The notes: generated by a model from the sequence alone, not told the origin. Shown: positions 7,623-17,124, counted from the stretch's first letter. The stretch: DNA of 64,000 bases from Natronorubrum bangense (GCF_004799645.1 NZ_CP031305.1:806001-870000); one strand, 5' to 3'. Made by a program: numbers and translations.

Positions 7623-8899
7623 TACGGCTCCTCGCTCCAGCGGTGGTCGTCGTAAGTACGATCCTGTGACGTATCGAACTGCGTCTCGAGCGTTTCTCGA
7701 AGCGATCGTTTCTCCGAGCGACTGATTCGCGCGAGTTCGTCCGCCTTTTCGACGATCGTCGGCGGGCCGTGGGCTATCGCGACGTCCTGTAACACCTGCA
7801 TGGTCAGCTGCTCGCGTGTCTCCGGGTCACGAGTGAACGCATACGGCGCCTCGATCCGGTAGATGAGATCGTCACGGGGATCGTAGACGATGAAGAAGGT
7901 GACCTCGTACTCCTCGAGTGAGTGTTCGCGTTCGACGCCGAGGGCATCGCCGTCGACCGACAGCGGGCGGTCGACGCCGCCACGCGAGCGAAACCAGTTG
8001 GTGTATGTTAGCGCCGACGTCTCTCGCTCCCAGCGGTCGCCGTCGATATCGGGCACGTACTCGCCGCGCTCGAGCAACCGAGTAAACAGCGCCGAGTCGT
8101 CGCTCCAGGGACTGGCGATGTCGACATCGCGTTTGTTCTTCAACGTCCGCGTGATGACGCGAGTCGCCGGATTCTTGACGAAGCCAACGAGGGGAATCCC
8201 TCGGTCGACGAACCGTTCGATCAGCCGGACGTAGTTCTCGAGGACCGTCGTCGGCCGCGGGTCCTCAAGCAGGAAATCCGACAGATCGGGATGCTGGTCG
8301 GCCCAGCGGAGCAGTCCGCGCGGGTACAGCGGACCGTCGAGCACGAGCAGGTCCTCGACGTCGTCGGCGTGGTCACAGGCGTGTTTGCTCTCGGCGAGAT
8401 AGAGCGCCAGTGCGTGGACGACACCCTCTGCAAAGCGTGGCAGCGGTGGGATCTTCACGGCCCGACTCTGACTGTAGCCCTCGTCGAACGTCCCCCACGT
8501 CTCGTCGACGGTCATCGTCTCGTCGTTCGAGTGGACGGTCATCACGGTGGTTCGCGAGCGATGGAGGTCGAGATCGCTCGGCGTCGCGCTCATCGCCGCC
8601 TGTGCGATGTCGATGACGAGCCCGTTTTTGAACGTCGTTGGGTTGATCGTTCCCGCGTCGAGGCCGTGTTCGGTCTCGAAGGGGCGGTCGTGAAGGGCAA
8701 CGTCCTCGCAGTCGACGAACCGTCGGCGCTGGTCATCGACCGGCTCGAGGATCGTCCGGCCGCTGTCGTCGATAAGCGGGTCCAGAAACGAGTCCCAGAC
8801 CGTCTCCGCGAAGGCACGGCGGTCGCGTTCGTCGGCCCCGTGGTCGATCCGTCTCGCGAGCCGTGCGATCCCGTCGAAATGAACCGGATCGAGCGTCAT
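7619..8899 (-). CDS. nurA: DNA double-strand break repair nuclease NurA
   Basis: A 426-residue nuclease-family protein. NurA-type features are the segment HGLDAGTINP (Asp81), the strand LLVLDGPLYPRG (Asp188, a predicted Mn2+ ligand) followed by helices carrying WADQHPDLSDFL, and PLVGFVKNP near residue 255. NurA is a 5'-to-3' exonuclease that works with HerA, Mre11 and Rad50 in resecting DNA ends. ATG 8899 (MTLDPVHFDGIARLARRI) is chosen because longer frames upstream translate to non-acidic residues and ACTTTTTGCGG lies at the promoter position. Both ends fit the usual haloarchaeal length of about 420 residues. Confidence 0.85.
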   Translation of the reverse strand: MTLDPVHFDGIARLARRIDHGADERDRRAFAETVWDSFLDPLIDDSGRTILEPVDDQRRRFVDCEDVALHDRPFETEHGLDAGTINPTTFKNGLVIDIAQAAMSATPSDLDLHRSRTTVMTVHSNDETMTVDETWGTFDEGYSQSRAVKIPPLPRFAEGVVHALALYLAESKHACDHADDVEDLLVLDGPLYPRGLLRWADQHPDLSDFLLEDPRPTTVLENYVRLIERFVDRGIPLVGFVKNPATRVITRTLKNKRDVDIASPWSDDSALFTRLLERGEYVPDIDGDRWERETSALTYTNWFRSRGGVDRPLSVDGDALGVEREHSLEEYEVTFFIVYDPRDDLIYRIEAPYAFTRDPETREQLTMQVLQDVAIAHGPPTIVEKADELARISRSEKRSLRETLETQFDTSQDRTYDDHRWSEEPY

Positions 8900-9017
8900 A
8901 TGCTGTGGCTCCCACCCCACCCGCAAAAAGTCAGCGGTGCGGACACTCCGCAGTAGCCGATGCCATTCACTCGAGTACGGGTAAATTACTATCAGAAAAA
9001 TTATTTGATCGGATCGC

Positions 9018-9326
9018 ATGGAGTCACCTGTCCTGATGTCCAAGCGAGGTCTGGAAGCGGCCGAATCCGACGACGATGCGATCAACTGGCGACAGAACGG
9101 CTCCAGTGTCACACTCTACGACGAAGCGAACGCCGACGCCTGGGTCCGAATGACGTTCGAAGCCGGAACTCCGCCCGAACACCGGCTCTACATGATCTGT
9201 GACGAGTGTGGGGCGGTCTTCGCACAGCGAACGACTCCCGGCCACAGCACTGTCTGTGGCGACTGTGGCACGACGTTTAACCACCGCGACGATTCAGCGA
9301 CCGAACACAGCGATTCGCTGCGGTAG
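9018..9326 (+). CDS. Small zinc-ribbon protein
   Basis: A 102-residue protein with one four-cysteine zinc ribbon near the C-terminus: MICDECGAVF at about 59-68 and TVCGDCGTTF at about 78-87. The N-terminal half is an acidic, beta-rich segment (GSSVTLYDEANADAWVRM). Such proteins are common and uncharacterised in haloarchaea and may bind nucleic acid or protein partners. ATG 9018 and ATG 9036 are both possible starts. It is divergent from nurA; the intergenic stretch is AT-rich (TACTATCAGAAAAATTATTT), so both may be driven from there. Confidence 0.65.
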   Translation: MESPVLMSKRGLEAAESDDDAINWRQNGSSVTLYDEANADAWVRMTFEAGTPPEHRLYMICDECGAVFAQRTTPGHSTVCGDCGTTFNHRDDSATEHSDSLR

Positions 9327-9404
9327 CTCGAGCGATTGCACACCCACCAGAAAATGCACGATTTCTGAACGGTCGGATCGAACGCGACGTGTCCGAATCG
9401 GTCG

Positions 9405-9821
9405 CTACTCGAGAATGCGATCCTGGACGTTCCCGGTCGGCATCATACACTGCTCTTTCTGGCCGAACAGTCGGTAACGATGGTCGGCGACGACATCGTA
9501 CGCCCAGTCTCGAAGGCGGCGGGGCAGGAAGCGAAACGGCCCGGCCAGGGCGTAGACGCCACCGAGCAGTCTCGCGATTCGGAGGACGGCGTCCGATTTG
9601 ACGTAGGCGTCTTCGCCGTCGATCAGAACGACTGACTCGAGGGCATCTGTCTCGAGGCCGTGGGCGGCCAACAGCTCCTGTCCAACGTCGGACTGTAAGG
9701 ATGCGAAGTAGAACTGCTCGTCCGTGTCCCGGGGGACAATGAACTGCACGAACCCGTGACAGAGGTTGCAGACGCCGTCGAAGAGGACGATCGGGGCATC
9801 GTCGGGCACGTCCGATACCAT
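9405..9821 (-). CDS. DCC-family thiol-disulfide oxidoreductase-like protein
   Basis: A 138-residue protein of the DCC family (DUF393). The defining motif is near the N-terminus: VLFDGVCNLCHGF (residues about 11-23), with the CxxC pair in a thioredoxin-like fold. It continues FIVPRDTDEQFYFASLQSD and ends with a basic aromatic stretch RDWAYDVVADHRYRLFG and CMMPTG. Members are predicted thiol-disulfide oxidoreductases whose partners are mostly unknown. ATG 9821 (MVSDVPDDAP) is chosen over ATG 9866, which would add a basic, non-family extension. Confidence 0.85.
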   Translation of the reverse strand: MVSDVPDDAPIVLFDGVCNLCHGFVQFIVPRDTDEQFYFASLQSDVGQELLAAHGLETDALESVVLIDGEDAYVKSDAVLRIARLLGGVYALAGPFRFLPRRLRDWAYDVVADHRYRLFGQKEQCMMPTGNVQDRILE

Positions 9822-9931
9822 ACCGTGTCTTCGGACACGACGCAGTTCAGCGTTCCGATCAGTCACCTGTTCGGCTCCCAGCCCACGACGACAACGACAG
9901 CTAGTTACGACAGGCTGGCGACCCGTCGCAC

Positions 9932-11455
9932 ATGGATGCTGCGCTGATTATCCTCGACGGGTGGGGACTCGGCGATGGAACGAGTAGAGACGCCGTTGAC
10001 GCGGCCGAGACGCCGACGTTCGATTCGCTTGCCGCGGCGGGTGCGGACGGCTCGCTCGAGGTCGCTGGCCGACGTGTTGGCCTGCCGGAAGGCCAGATGG
10101 GCAACAGCGAGGTCGGCCACCTGAACATCGGGGCCGGACGCGTGGTCTATCAGGAGTATACGCGCATTTCGGATTCGATCGCCGACGGCTCCTTCCGGGA
10201 GAACGACACGATCAACACGGCCTTCGACCATGCACGTGAGAATGATGGCCAGGTTCATTTCCTCGGGCTCGTCAGCGACGGTGGGGTCCACTCGGATCAC
10301 GAGCACCTCCACGCACTGATCGAACTGGCGGCTGACCGTGACGTCGAGGCCGTCACCCACGCCATTACTGACGGTCGAGACACCTCTCCGACCGGCGGAC
10401 GGGAGTATCTCTCCGAACTCGAGGACGTCATCGCCGACCACGGCACCGGCGACGTGGCGACGGTAACGGGCCGGTACTACGCGATGGATCGTGACCAGAA
10501 CTGGGAGCGGACGAACCGCGCCTACAAAGCGATCGTCGATCGCGACGCCGAGTGGACCGCCGACTCGGCGCTCGAGGCCGTCGAAGCCTCCTACGACCGT
10601 GGAGTGACCGACGAGTTCGTCGAACCGACGCTCGTTTCGGAGCAGCCGGCGCTCGAGGACGGCGACTCGGTCGTCTGGTTCAACTTCCGGTCGGATCGCG
10701 CCCGTCAGCTCACACGGATGCTCGCCGATATCCGGCCGGACGACTGGGCAGGCGAGTTCGACACGAACCCGCCCGAGACGGAAGTCGTCATGCTGACCCA
10801 GTACGACAAGACGTTCGACCTCCCGATCGCGTATCCGCCGAACCAACCCGAACAGGTACTGGGCGAGGTGCTCGCTGACGCGGGCAAGACCCAGCTCCGG
10901 ATCGCCGAATCCGAGAAGTACGCCCATGTTACCTACTTCCTCAATGGCGGCCGCGAAGTCGAGTTCGACGGCGAGATCCGCAAAATCGTTGAGAGTCCCG
11001 ACGTACCGACCTACGACCTGCAACCCGAGATGAGTGCCCCCGAGGTGACCGACACCGCAACAGACACAATCGAGTCGGACGATCCCGATGTGCTCGTGCT
11101 CAACTACGCCAACCCCGATATGGTCGGCCATACGGGCGACTACGAGGCCGCGATCGAGGCCGTCGAAGCCGTCGACGAGCAGTTAGGGCGACTCGTCGAC
11201 GCGCTCGAGGCTGCGGGATCGCACGTTCTCATCACTGCCGACCACGGCAACGCCGACGACATGGGGACCGTAGACGACCCGCACACGGCACACACCTACA
11301 ACGACGTGCCGCTTATCTATCTCGCTCCGGGCGGCACTGCTGGTGGTCGAACCGTTCGCACGGGCGGCACCTTAGCCGACATCGCGCCAACGATGCTCGA
11401 GTGTCTCGACCTCGACCAGCCCCCCGAGATGACCGGCGAGTCGCTGCTCGAGTAA
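9932..11455 (+). CDS. gpmI: 2,3-bisphosphoglycerate-independent phosphoglycerate mutase
   Basis: A 507-residue cytoplasmic enzyme interconverting 3- and 2-phosphoglycerate in glycolysis and gluconeogenesis. It starts MDAALIILDGWGLGDG (metal Asp in LDGWG) and has the phosphoserine motif GNSEVGHLNIGAG with Ser59. Later alkaline-phosphatase-superfamily metal ligands are in GRDTSPTGG, FNFRSDRAR, NYANPDMVGHTG and TADHGNADDM. Length matches the Mn2+-dependent GpmI family (about 510), not the shorter archaeal ApgM type. It is a single gene, convergent with the MFS gene with only 16 bases between stops. Confidence 0.95.
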   Translation: MDAALIILDGWGLGDGTSRDAVDAAETPTFDSLAAAGADGSLEVAGRRVGLPEGQMGNSEVGHLNIGAGRVVYQEYTRISDSIADGSFRENDTINTAFDHARENDGQVHFLGLVSDGGVHSDHEHLHALIELAADRDVEAVTHAITDGRDTSPTGGREYLSELEDVIADHGTGDVATVTGRYYAMDRDQNWERTNRAYKAIVDRDAEWTADSALEAVEASYDRGVTDEFVEPTLVSEQPALEDGDSVVWFNFRSDRARQLTRMLADIRPDDWAGEFDTNPPETEVVMLTQYDKTFDLPIAYPPNQPEQVLGEVLADAGKTQLRIAESEKYAHVTYFLNGGREVEFDGEIRKIVESPDVPTYDLQPEMSAPEVTDTATDTIESDDPDVLVLNYANPDMVGHTGDYEAAIEAVEAVDEQLGRLVDALEAAGSHVLITADHGNADDMGTVDDPHTAHTYNDVPLIYLAPGGTAGGRTVRTGGTLADIAPTMLECLDLDQPPEMTGESLLE

Positions 11456-11471
11456 CCGACAACACCCTGTC

Positions 11472-12776
11472 TCAGTTTTCTGTTGGCGTGTTCTCTGCCT
11501 CGAGGTCCACTGACGGCGGCTCGTGGGTGCCAAGTTCGGGATGCGTTTCCTCCATCCAGACCACGACGAGCCCGCCGGAGAGAAACATCGCGATCGCGGT
11601 GGCGTAGAAGGCGGCGTCGATCGAGATGAGGTCGACCGACAGACCGATGAGGACAGCGCCGACGGCATACCCCAGATCCCGCCAGAGGCGATAGACGCCG
11701 AGGCCGGTCGAGCGCCACAGCGGGTGGGCCGCGTCGCTTGCCACCGCGATCAGGTTGGGGTAGTGAAGCGCCATCCCGACGCCCGACAGTGCCGAAAAGA
11801 GGATCCACAGGGCATAGCCCTCGACCAGCACCATCCCGAGGACACCAGCGCCGGCGAGGAAGAAGCCAGCGACGATCGGTGGCTTGCGTCCGACCCGATC
11901 GCCCAGCCGGCCGGTGTAGACCTGCAAGAAGTACGCCGCGCTGTGGACACCGACGACGACGCCGACCTGGGCGACGTTGAGCCCCTGGGAGACGAGGAAG
12001 ATCGGGAAGGCGATCCAGACGAGCGTGTCGACGAAGTTCTCGACGTGGCCCGCCTGCGCGGCCGTAAACAGCGTCCGATCTTTGTACGTCGCCCGCTTGA
12101 CGATCTCGGTAAACGAGAGCTCTGCCTCTCGAGTGCCACCGTCTGGTTCGGCGTCAGCAGCGGCTTTCGCCTCTGCCTCTGCGTAGGGCAGCGTCTCCTC
12201 GATCAGGACGACTGCGATGAGTATGGCGACGATGATCACCGCCGCGAGGAAGTAAAACGGCTCCGGCCGGAGACTGTACTGGGCGGCGATGACGCCCGTC
12301 AGCCACGCGCCGGCAGCGACGCCGGTGTAGCCAAAGGCCTCGTCGATCCCGGCTGCGAGCCCACGCTCACCGGGCCCGGCGAGTTCGATCTTCGAGATCA
12401 TGCTCATGCTCCAGGCGACCCCCTGATTGACGCCGAGCAAGACGTTCCCGACGGCGATCCAACTCCAGCTCGGCGCGTAGATCAGGATAAATGGAATCGG
12501 GATCGCCGCGACCCAGCCTGCAATCAGGATCGGCTTGCGACCGTAGGTGTCGGCCCACTTCCCGGAATACAGGTTGAGGACGGCCTTGACGATCCCGAAG
12601 CTCACGACGAACGAGCCGATCACGAGCAGGGACTCGACGCCAAACGTCTCTTCGCCCATGATGGGCACGACGTTGCGCTGTGAGCCCATCGTCAACCCAA
12701 CTGCAAAAACCGTCAGCACTTGGAGGGTGAACTGTCGCCAGTTACGCTTGATCCCCTGTGTGAACTCACCGCTCAT
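11472..12776 (-). CDS. MFS transporter in a persulfide-metabolism operon
   Basis: A 434-residue membrane protein with about 12 hydrophobic segments in two blocks of six, separated by an acidic cytoplasmic loop near residues 200-225 (EAEAKAAADAEPDGG). The major-facilitator signature GKWADTYGRKP between segments 2 and 3 and its repeat GRLGDRVGRKPP in the second half are clear. It follows the rhodanese/metallo-beta-lactamase gene after 3 bases, so the two are almost certainly co-transcribed. That context suggests export of a sulfur compound such as sulfite or thiosulfate, but the substrate is inference. Confidence 0.8.
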   Translation of the reverse strand: MSGEFTQGIKRNWRQFTLQVLTVFAVGLTMGSQRNVVPIMGEETFGVESLLVIGSFVVSFGIVKAVLNLYSGKWADTYGRKPILIAGWVAAIPIPFILIYAPSWSWIAVGNVLLGVNQGVAWSMSMISKIELAGPGERGLAAGIDEAFGYTGVAAGAWLTGVIAAQYSLRPEPFYFLAAVIIVAILIAVVLIEETLPYAEAEAKAAADAEPDGGTREAELSFTEIVKRATYKDRTLFTAAQAGHVENFVDTLVWIAFPIFLVSQGLNVAQVGVVVGVHSAAYFLQVYTGRLGDRVGRKPPIVAGFFLAGAGVLGMVLVEGYALWILFSALSGVGMALHYPNLIAVASDAAHPLWRSTGLGVYRLWRDLGYAVGAVLIGLSVDLISIDAAFYATAIAMFLSGGLVVVWMEETHPELGTHEPPSVDLEAENTPTEN

Positions 12777-12779
12777 TAC

Positions 12780-13889
12780 TTACTCAGCAGCACATCGGTT
12801 GGGACCAAGCTCGAGTTCGTCCGCCTCTTCGTCCGAAATCTCCTCCGTGCCGACGTTGGCGAGTTTGATCCGCTGGAAGTTCGCCGGCTGGTCCGGAATG
12901 TCACCTGCAAGTGCTGCAACCAGTGTTTCTCGATCCTGACAGAAGGCCTCGTTTCGATCTTTGACCTCGCTCAGGCGTGCGGCGACGGGTGGCTGTGGCG
13001 TGCCGGGGTCGTGTGCCGGCAACACGAGTGGGTCGCCATCGACGGTGCGGAGTCGTTCGAGGCTCTCGTACAGCGTTTCGGCGTTCTCTTCGACGTTCGT
13101 CTCTTCGAGGCCGGCGTCGACACCGAGTTCGACCCGACCGACGCTGTCGTGAAAGAGCGTGTCGCCGGTGAGCAGCGCTTCGTCCTCGACAGCGAAGGTG
13201 ACGCTCCCTGGGCTGTGGCCGGGCGTGTGGATCACCGTGATCTCGACCGCGCCGACCTCGAGGACGTCGCCGTCTTCGACTGAACGCGCCTCGATTCCGG
13301 AGGCATCCGCCGGATGCAGGTAGTAGGGGACGCCGTTGCGTTCGGCGAGTTTCGCGCCGCCAGAGACGTGATCGGCGTGGGCGTGGGTGTCGAAGACGCC
13401 GACGAGGTCGGCGTCGTACTCCTCGAGAAGAGTCTCGTACTCCTCGACGTACTGGGACGGCTCGAAGACGGCCGCATCGCCCTCGGAAATGAGGACGTGG
13501 GAGAGACAGCCCGTGCCGGGCCGGGCAACCTGGATCAGTTCGCCGTCGATATCGGCCTCGAGTTCGGCGTGGCGGTGGACGCGCGCCCAGCCGTTCATGC
13601 CGTTTTCGAGGGTTGCCGCGTCGTGGCCGGCTGCCTCGAGCATGTCGGCGGCATCCGACGCGAGCACACCGGCTGCACAGACGGTGATAAGCTCCTCGTC
13701 AGCCGGCAACTCGGCCAAGGTGGCTGCTGCGCTGTCGGGGTCGTTTTTTAGGTCCTCATAGACGTCGACGTTCTCGCTGCCTGGAATATGCCACTCCTCG
13801 AAGTCCGCAGCGTCGCGGACGTCGATTAGTGTGAGTTCCTCGTCGTTCTCGAGCCGTTCGGCGACGGTTTCCGGCGTGATTTCTGCCAT
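12780..13889 (-). CDS. Persulfide dioxygenase-like protein with N-terminal rhodanese domain
   Basis: A 369-residue fusion. Residues 1-105 are a rhodanese domain with the sulfur-accepting Cys71 in ITVCAAGVLAS. Residues about 115-330 are a metallo-beta-lactamase fold of the ETHE1/glyoxalase II group: THAHADHVSGG (metal ligands His169, His171, Asp173, His174), HTPGHSPGS, LTGDTLFHDSVGR and LPAHDPG. ETHE1 enzymes oxidise glutathione or protein persulfide to sulfite; a rhodanese partner transfers sulfane sulfur. The order here (rhodanese first) is the reverse of the common bacterial ETHE1-rhodanese fusions I know. It heads an operon with an MFS gene, opposite a Cys-rich regulator. Confidence 0.8.
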   Translation of the reverse strand: MAEITPETVAERLENDEELTLIDVRDAADFEEWHIPGSENVDVYEDLKNDPDSAAATLAELPADEELITVCAAGVLASDAADMLEAAGHDAATLENGMNGWARVHRHAELEADIDGELIQVARPGTGCLSHVLISEGDAAVFEPSQYVEEYETLLEEYDADLVGVFDTHAHADHVSGGAKLAERNGVPYYLHPADASGIEARSVEDGDVLEVGAVEITVIHTPGHSPGSVTFAVEDEALLTGDTLFHDSVGRVELGVDAGLEETNVEENAETLYESLERLRTVDGDPLVLPAHDPGTPQPPVAARLSEVKDRNEAFCQDRETLVAALAGDIPDQPANFQRIKLANVGTEEISDEEADELELGPNRCAAE

Positions 13890-13975
13890 CGATAGCTGAT
13901 AGGGAGAGCAAAGGCATATGGTCAGTGCCAGTTATGACCGGCACCATTATCCAAATTCCGCCCCTCAGAGGGAAC

Positions 13976-14704
13976 ATGAGCATGTACGAAGTCTCGTTCA
14001 AACTCCGCCACGAATGCCCCTACCGGGGGGTATCCGAGCAGTTTCCCGGTGTCTCGATTCGGGAGTGGTATCTCCAGGACTGTCAGGTCCTCGAGATTAC
14101 CGTCCCGAACGCCAGCGACGACGATCTGCTCGAGAAGATCAACGAACTCGGGACGATTCTCCACACCACGGCCGACGGCACTGACCTGCACGTGATCGTC
14201 CAGTCCTGTGCCTGCCCCATCGAGGAGTCGATCGTTCGGCGGTTCGAGCGCCACAACTGCGTGCATCTCCCGCCGACGGTGTATCGCAACGGCTGGGAGC
14301 ACTACTCCGTGATCGGCTTCGACGAGGGTGATATCAACGCACTGCTTGCAGAGCTCGACGACGACCGCGAGATCGACGTTCGCTCAAAGACCTCGATCGA
14401 AGAGCGCCACGTTCCCCACAGCTCGCTGGTCTCGGTCGATCGGCTGTTCGACGGGCTCACCGAGCGCCAGCTCGAGGCGCTGCGGATCGCTCTCGACGCG
14501 GGCTACTACGACCAGCCACGAGGCGCGTCGGTCGCCGAACTCGCAGCGGAGACGACTGTCGCTCGAGCAACGTTCGAGGAACATCTGCGGAAAGCCGAGA
14601 ACAAGCTCGTGACGAACGCCGGCCAGTTCGTGCGGTTACTGACCGAAACCCAGACGGACGTGTTGCGAGCCGAAGGCACGAAGCCGACGCTTGCAGACGA
14701 CTGA
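13976..14704 (+). CDS. Bat-type HTH regulator with Cys-rich sensor domain
   Basis: A 242-residue regulator. The C-terminal 60 residues carry the HTH_10 (Bat) domain: LTERQLEALRIALDAGYYDQPRG then VAELAAETTVARATFEEHLRKAE. The N-terminal 150 residues are a sensor-like domain with five cysteines (Cys14 in RHECPY, Cys36, Cys78 and Cys80 in SCACP, Cys95). It is transcribed away from the persulfide dioxygenase/MFS operon with 86 bases between starts, so it probably controls that operon and may sense reactive sulfur through cysteines (inference). ATG 13976 or 13982 are both possible. Its TGA stop is the second to fourth base of structured element copy E. Confidence 0.75.
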   Translation: MSMYEVSFKLRHECPYRGVSEQFPGVSIREWYLQDCQVLEITVPNASDDDLLEKINELGTILHTTADGTDLHVIVQSCACPIEESIVRRFERHNCVHLPPTVYRNGWEHYSVIGFDEGDINALLAELDDDREIDVRSKTSIEERHVPHSSLVSVDRLFDGLTERQLEALRIALDAGYYDQPRGASVAELAAETTVARATFEEHLRKAENKLVTNAGQFVRLLTETQTDVLRAEGTKPTLADD

Positions 14705-14786
14705 GACGGATTGCTGTCCCGATCAACCGACACAACCCAAGATGCTCACGGTCGCGCCGGCCTTGACGGGCAACAGACCGTCTGAG
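14701..14786 (+). other. Structured intergenic element, copy E, fused to a stop codon
   Basis: An 86-base unit bounded by CTGAGACGGATTGCTGTCC (14701-14719) and GGGCAACAGACCGTCTGAG (14768-14786). The fifth pair of the stem is G-C here. The stem extends inward as CCCG-a-TCAA (14718-14726) with TTGACGGG (14763-14770). The TGA at 14702-14704 is the stop codon of the preceding regulator gene. Confidence 0.75.
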
Positions 14787-14878
14787 AAGGGCTGTTGTAG
14801 TCGCTACTGACTGTCACTGCACACCCTCCCAGCACGGGCAGCTCCGAGATCCCGACCGTTTTTGCTGGGAGGAGTGGG

Positions 14879-14888
14879 GATTATAAGC
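14879..14888 (+). promoter_or_regulatory. TATA element of metY
   Basis: TTATAAG (14881-14887) lies 23-29 bases before ATG 14910, the leaderless spacing. It rules out the longer frame beginning at 14862. Confidence 0.55.
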
Positions 14889-14909
14889 ACTCGAGTTCGT
14901 GTTCGGCGT

Positions 14910-16199
14910 ATGACCGATGACGAACCCGAAACCGGCTTTTCGACGCACAGTGTCCACGCAGGACAGGAGCCAGATCCCACGACTGGCGCACGGGCCCCGC
15001 CGCTGTATCAGACGACGTCCTACGAGTTCGAGGATACGGAACACGCGGCCGCACTGTTCGGCTTAGAGGAGTTCGGCAACATCTACTCGCGGATCATGAA
15101 CCCGACGAACGCCATGCTCGAGGAGCGTATCGCCACCCTCGAGGGTGGTGTCGGGGCACTCGCAACCGCGTCCGGGATGGCCGCGTTCGATCTTGCGACG
15201 TTCATCCTCGCAGAAGTCGGGGATAACATCGTCTCCTCGTCTTCGATTTACGGCGGGACCTACACCTACCTCACCCACACCGTCGCGAAACGGGGGATCG
15301 AGACGAAGTTCGTCGACACGCTCGACTACGAGGCCTACGCGGAAGCGATCGACGACGACACCGCCTTTGTCCATCTCGAGACGATCGGCAACCCCGCGCT
15401 CGTCACGCCCGATATCGAGCGCATCGCCGACATCGCTCACGACCACGACGTCCCGCTCTTTGTCGACAACACCTTCGCGACGCCGTATCTGTGCCGACCG
15501 CTCGAGCACGGCGCGGACCTCGTCTGGAACTCGACGACGAAGTGGATCCACGGCGCTGGCTCGACGGTCGGTGGGGTTCTCGTCGACGGCGGCTCGTTCC
15601 CGTGGGACGAGGGTGATTACCCCGAAATCGCCGAACCGAACCCCGCCTACCACGGGGTCAACTTCTACGAGACGTTCGGCGAGCAGGCGTTCTCGATCGT
15701 GGCTCGTACCCGCGGGCTGCGCGATCTGGGCAACCAGCAGTCGCCGTTTGACGCCTGGGTTACCCTCCAGAAACTCGAGTCACTGCCGCTGCGGATGGAG
15801 AAACACTGCGAAAATGCGATGGCCGTCGCCGAGTTCCTCGACGACCACGACGCCGTCGCCTGGGTCAACTACCCCGGCCTCGAGAGTCACGAAACCCACG
15901 AGAACGCGAGCAAATATCTCGAGGGCGGCTACGGCGGCATGATTACGTTCGGCCTCGAGGGCGGCTACGACGCCGCCGAGACGGTCTGTAACGAGGTCGA
16001 TCTCACGACCATGCTCGCAAACGTCGGCGACGCAAAGACGCTGATCATCCACCCCGCGAGTACGACCCACCAGCAACTCACCGACGAAGAGAAACTCGCA
16101 AGCGGTACGACCGATGATCTCGTGCGCCTCTCCGTCGGCATCGAAGACGTCAACGACGTGATCGCCGACCTCGAGCAGGCGATCGAAGCAGCAAAATAA
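14910..16199 (+). CDS. metY: O-acetylhomoserine sulfhydrylase / cystathionine gamma-synthase family enzyme
   Basis: A 429-residue PLP enzyme of the Cys/Met metabolism family. The first 60 residues have [20 protein letters not shown] and the tyrosine-containing [10 protein letters not shown] that binds PLP phosphate; PLP-linking Lys211 is in [21 protein letters not shown] (about 403-411) binds the substrate carboxylate. O-acetylhomoserine sulfhydrylases of this length (about 430) make homocysteine from O-acetylhomoserine and sulfide. No metX (homoserine acetyltransferase) is beside it. Its location just after the sulfur-related operon is suggestive, but the genes are separately promoted. Confidence 0.9.
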   Translation: MTDDEPETGFSTHSVHAGQEPDPTTGARAPPLYQTTSYEFEDTEHAAALFGLEEFGNIYSRIMNPTNAMLEERIATLEGGVGALATASGMAAFDLATFILAEVGDNIVSSSSIYGGTYTYLTHTVAKRGIETKFVDTLDYEAYAEAIDDDTAFVHLETIGNPALVTPDIERIADIAHDHDVPLFVDNTFATPYLCRPLEHGADLVWNSTTKWIHGAGSTVGGVLVDGGSFPWDEGDYPEIAEPNPAYHGVNFYETFGEQAFSIVARTRGLRDLGNQQSPFDAWVTLQKLESLPLRMEKHCENAMAVAEFLDDHDAVAWVNYPGLESHETHENASKYLEGGYGGMITFGLEGGYDAAETVCNEVDLTTMLANVGDAKTLIIHPASTTHQQLTDEEKLASGTTDDLVRLSVGIEDVNDVIADLEQAIEAAK

Positions 16200-16596
16200 G
16201 GCAGCGCCGCGGCTCCGTTTTTCGGGTGTCTGGATTCAGCGACCGCGAGATCGGCTGCTGGAACGCGTCTTTTCAGGCTGGTCTGACGACTCTGGATGGT
16301 CGTGATCTGCGTGACTCGAGCGAGAACCGATCGGCAGGCCGCAGCCGTGTTCGCCATCGATTCCGAGAAGGCGGGCGAACCGGCGGCGTTCGGCAGCGTG
16401 TCTATCGAGACTCATGCCGATGAAAAACGACAGGATCCGTTGTAGTAATGCAGGTCATTTCACGTGGAAACGACCGACTAGAACCGTGAAACGATCCCGT
16501 CGCCGTCGGTCAGTTTTAGCGATGTAACTGTTTCATACCCGGCATCCAGCCACGGGCAGCGTAACACCCTTTTCCGTGACGGCCATTGAGTCGGAT
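16200..16596. other. Gene-free stretch between metY and the DUF5813-like gene
   Basis: The GC-rich run ending GGCTCCG followed by T5 at 16218-16222, 18 bases after the metY stop, looks like a terminator. The rest holds no acidic open frame on either strand. I see nothing else I can support. Confidence 0.45.
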
Positions 16597-17124
16597 ATGA
16601 CTGATCTTCCCGCCGCCGTCGAGCGCGAACTCGAGTCCCACGACGCCTTCGCTGCGTCGGCCGACACCGCTGGGTACGAACTGACGACGACTGTCTTTGA
16701 TACGACCATCACCGCGGACGACGCGGACGGAAAACGAGACGGTCGGTTTCGGGTGACGGTCACCCTGCCGACCCTCGACGCTGCTGTTGCCGGTGACGCC
16801 GTCGCCACCGTCGTTGAAGACGGCTGGTTCGAAACACTCGAGCGTCGACTCGAGGACGTGTTTACCGTTGCCCAGACAAGCACCCACGACGAGCCGACCA
16901 TCGACCGTGACACGGACGAAGTCACGGTCGTCCTCGAGTACGTCGCCTGGGACGCAGCGGAAGGTGTCGCGGACGCCAAAGCGCTCACTGAGTACGTCGA
17001 AGGGACGTTCGCACAGGGGATCATCCCCGGCTACGACTATCGCGGCGAGGCTGCAACGTTACTCGAGAACGCACAAGATCGTAGCCAGCAGGCCACAGAA
17101 GAACGCGACGGCATGCCGATGTGA
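16597..17124 (+). CDS. Conserved haloarchaeal protein (DUF5813-like)
   Basis: A 175-residue soluble acidic protein starting MTDLPAAVERELESHDAF. It consists of long beta strands with a conserved-looking core (YELTTTVFDTTITADD, GRFRVTVTLPTLDAAV, VTVVLEYVAWD) and ends in a helical, Gln-rich tail. I recognise it as a haloarchaeal family of unknown function, DUF5813 if memory serves. No catalytic motif is visible. ATG 16597 is chosen over 16576 because the seven extra residues do not match the family's start. It is convergent with the RAM-domain gene, 43 bases between stops. Confidence 0.6.
   Translation: MTDLPAAVERELESHDAFAASADTAGYELTTTVFDTTITADDADGKRDGRFRVTVTLPTLDAAVAGDAVATVVEDGWFETLERRLEDVFTVAQTSTHDEPTIDRDTDEVTVVLEYVAWDAAEGVADAKALTEYVEGTFAQGIIPGYDYRGEAATLLENAQDRSQQATEERDGMPM

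Noticed and set aside
16423..16480. A stretch with ACAGGATCCGTTGTAG resembling an element end
   Set aside because: No matching left arm within 100 bases and no core TGCTGT; similarity is too short.
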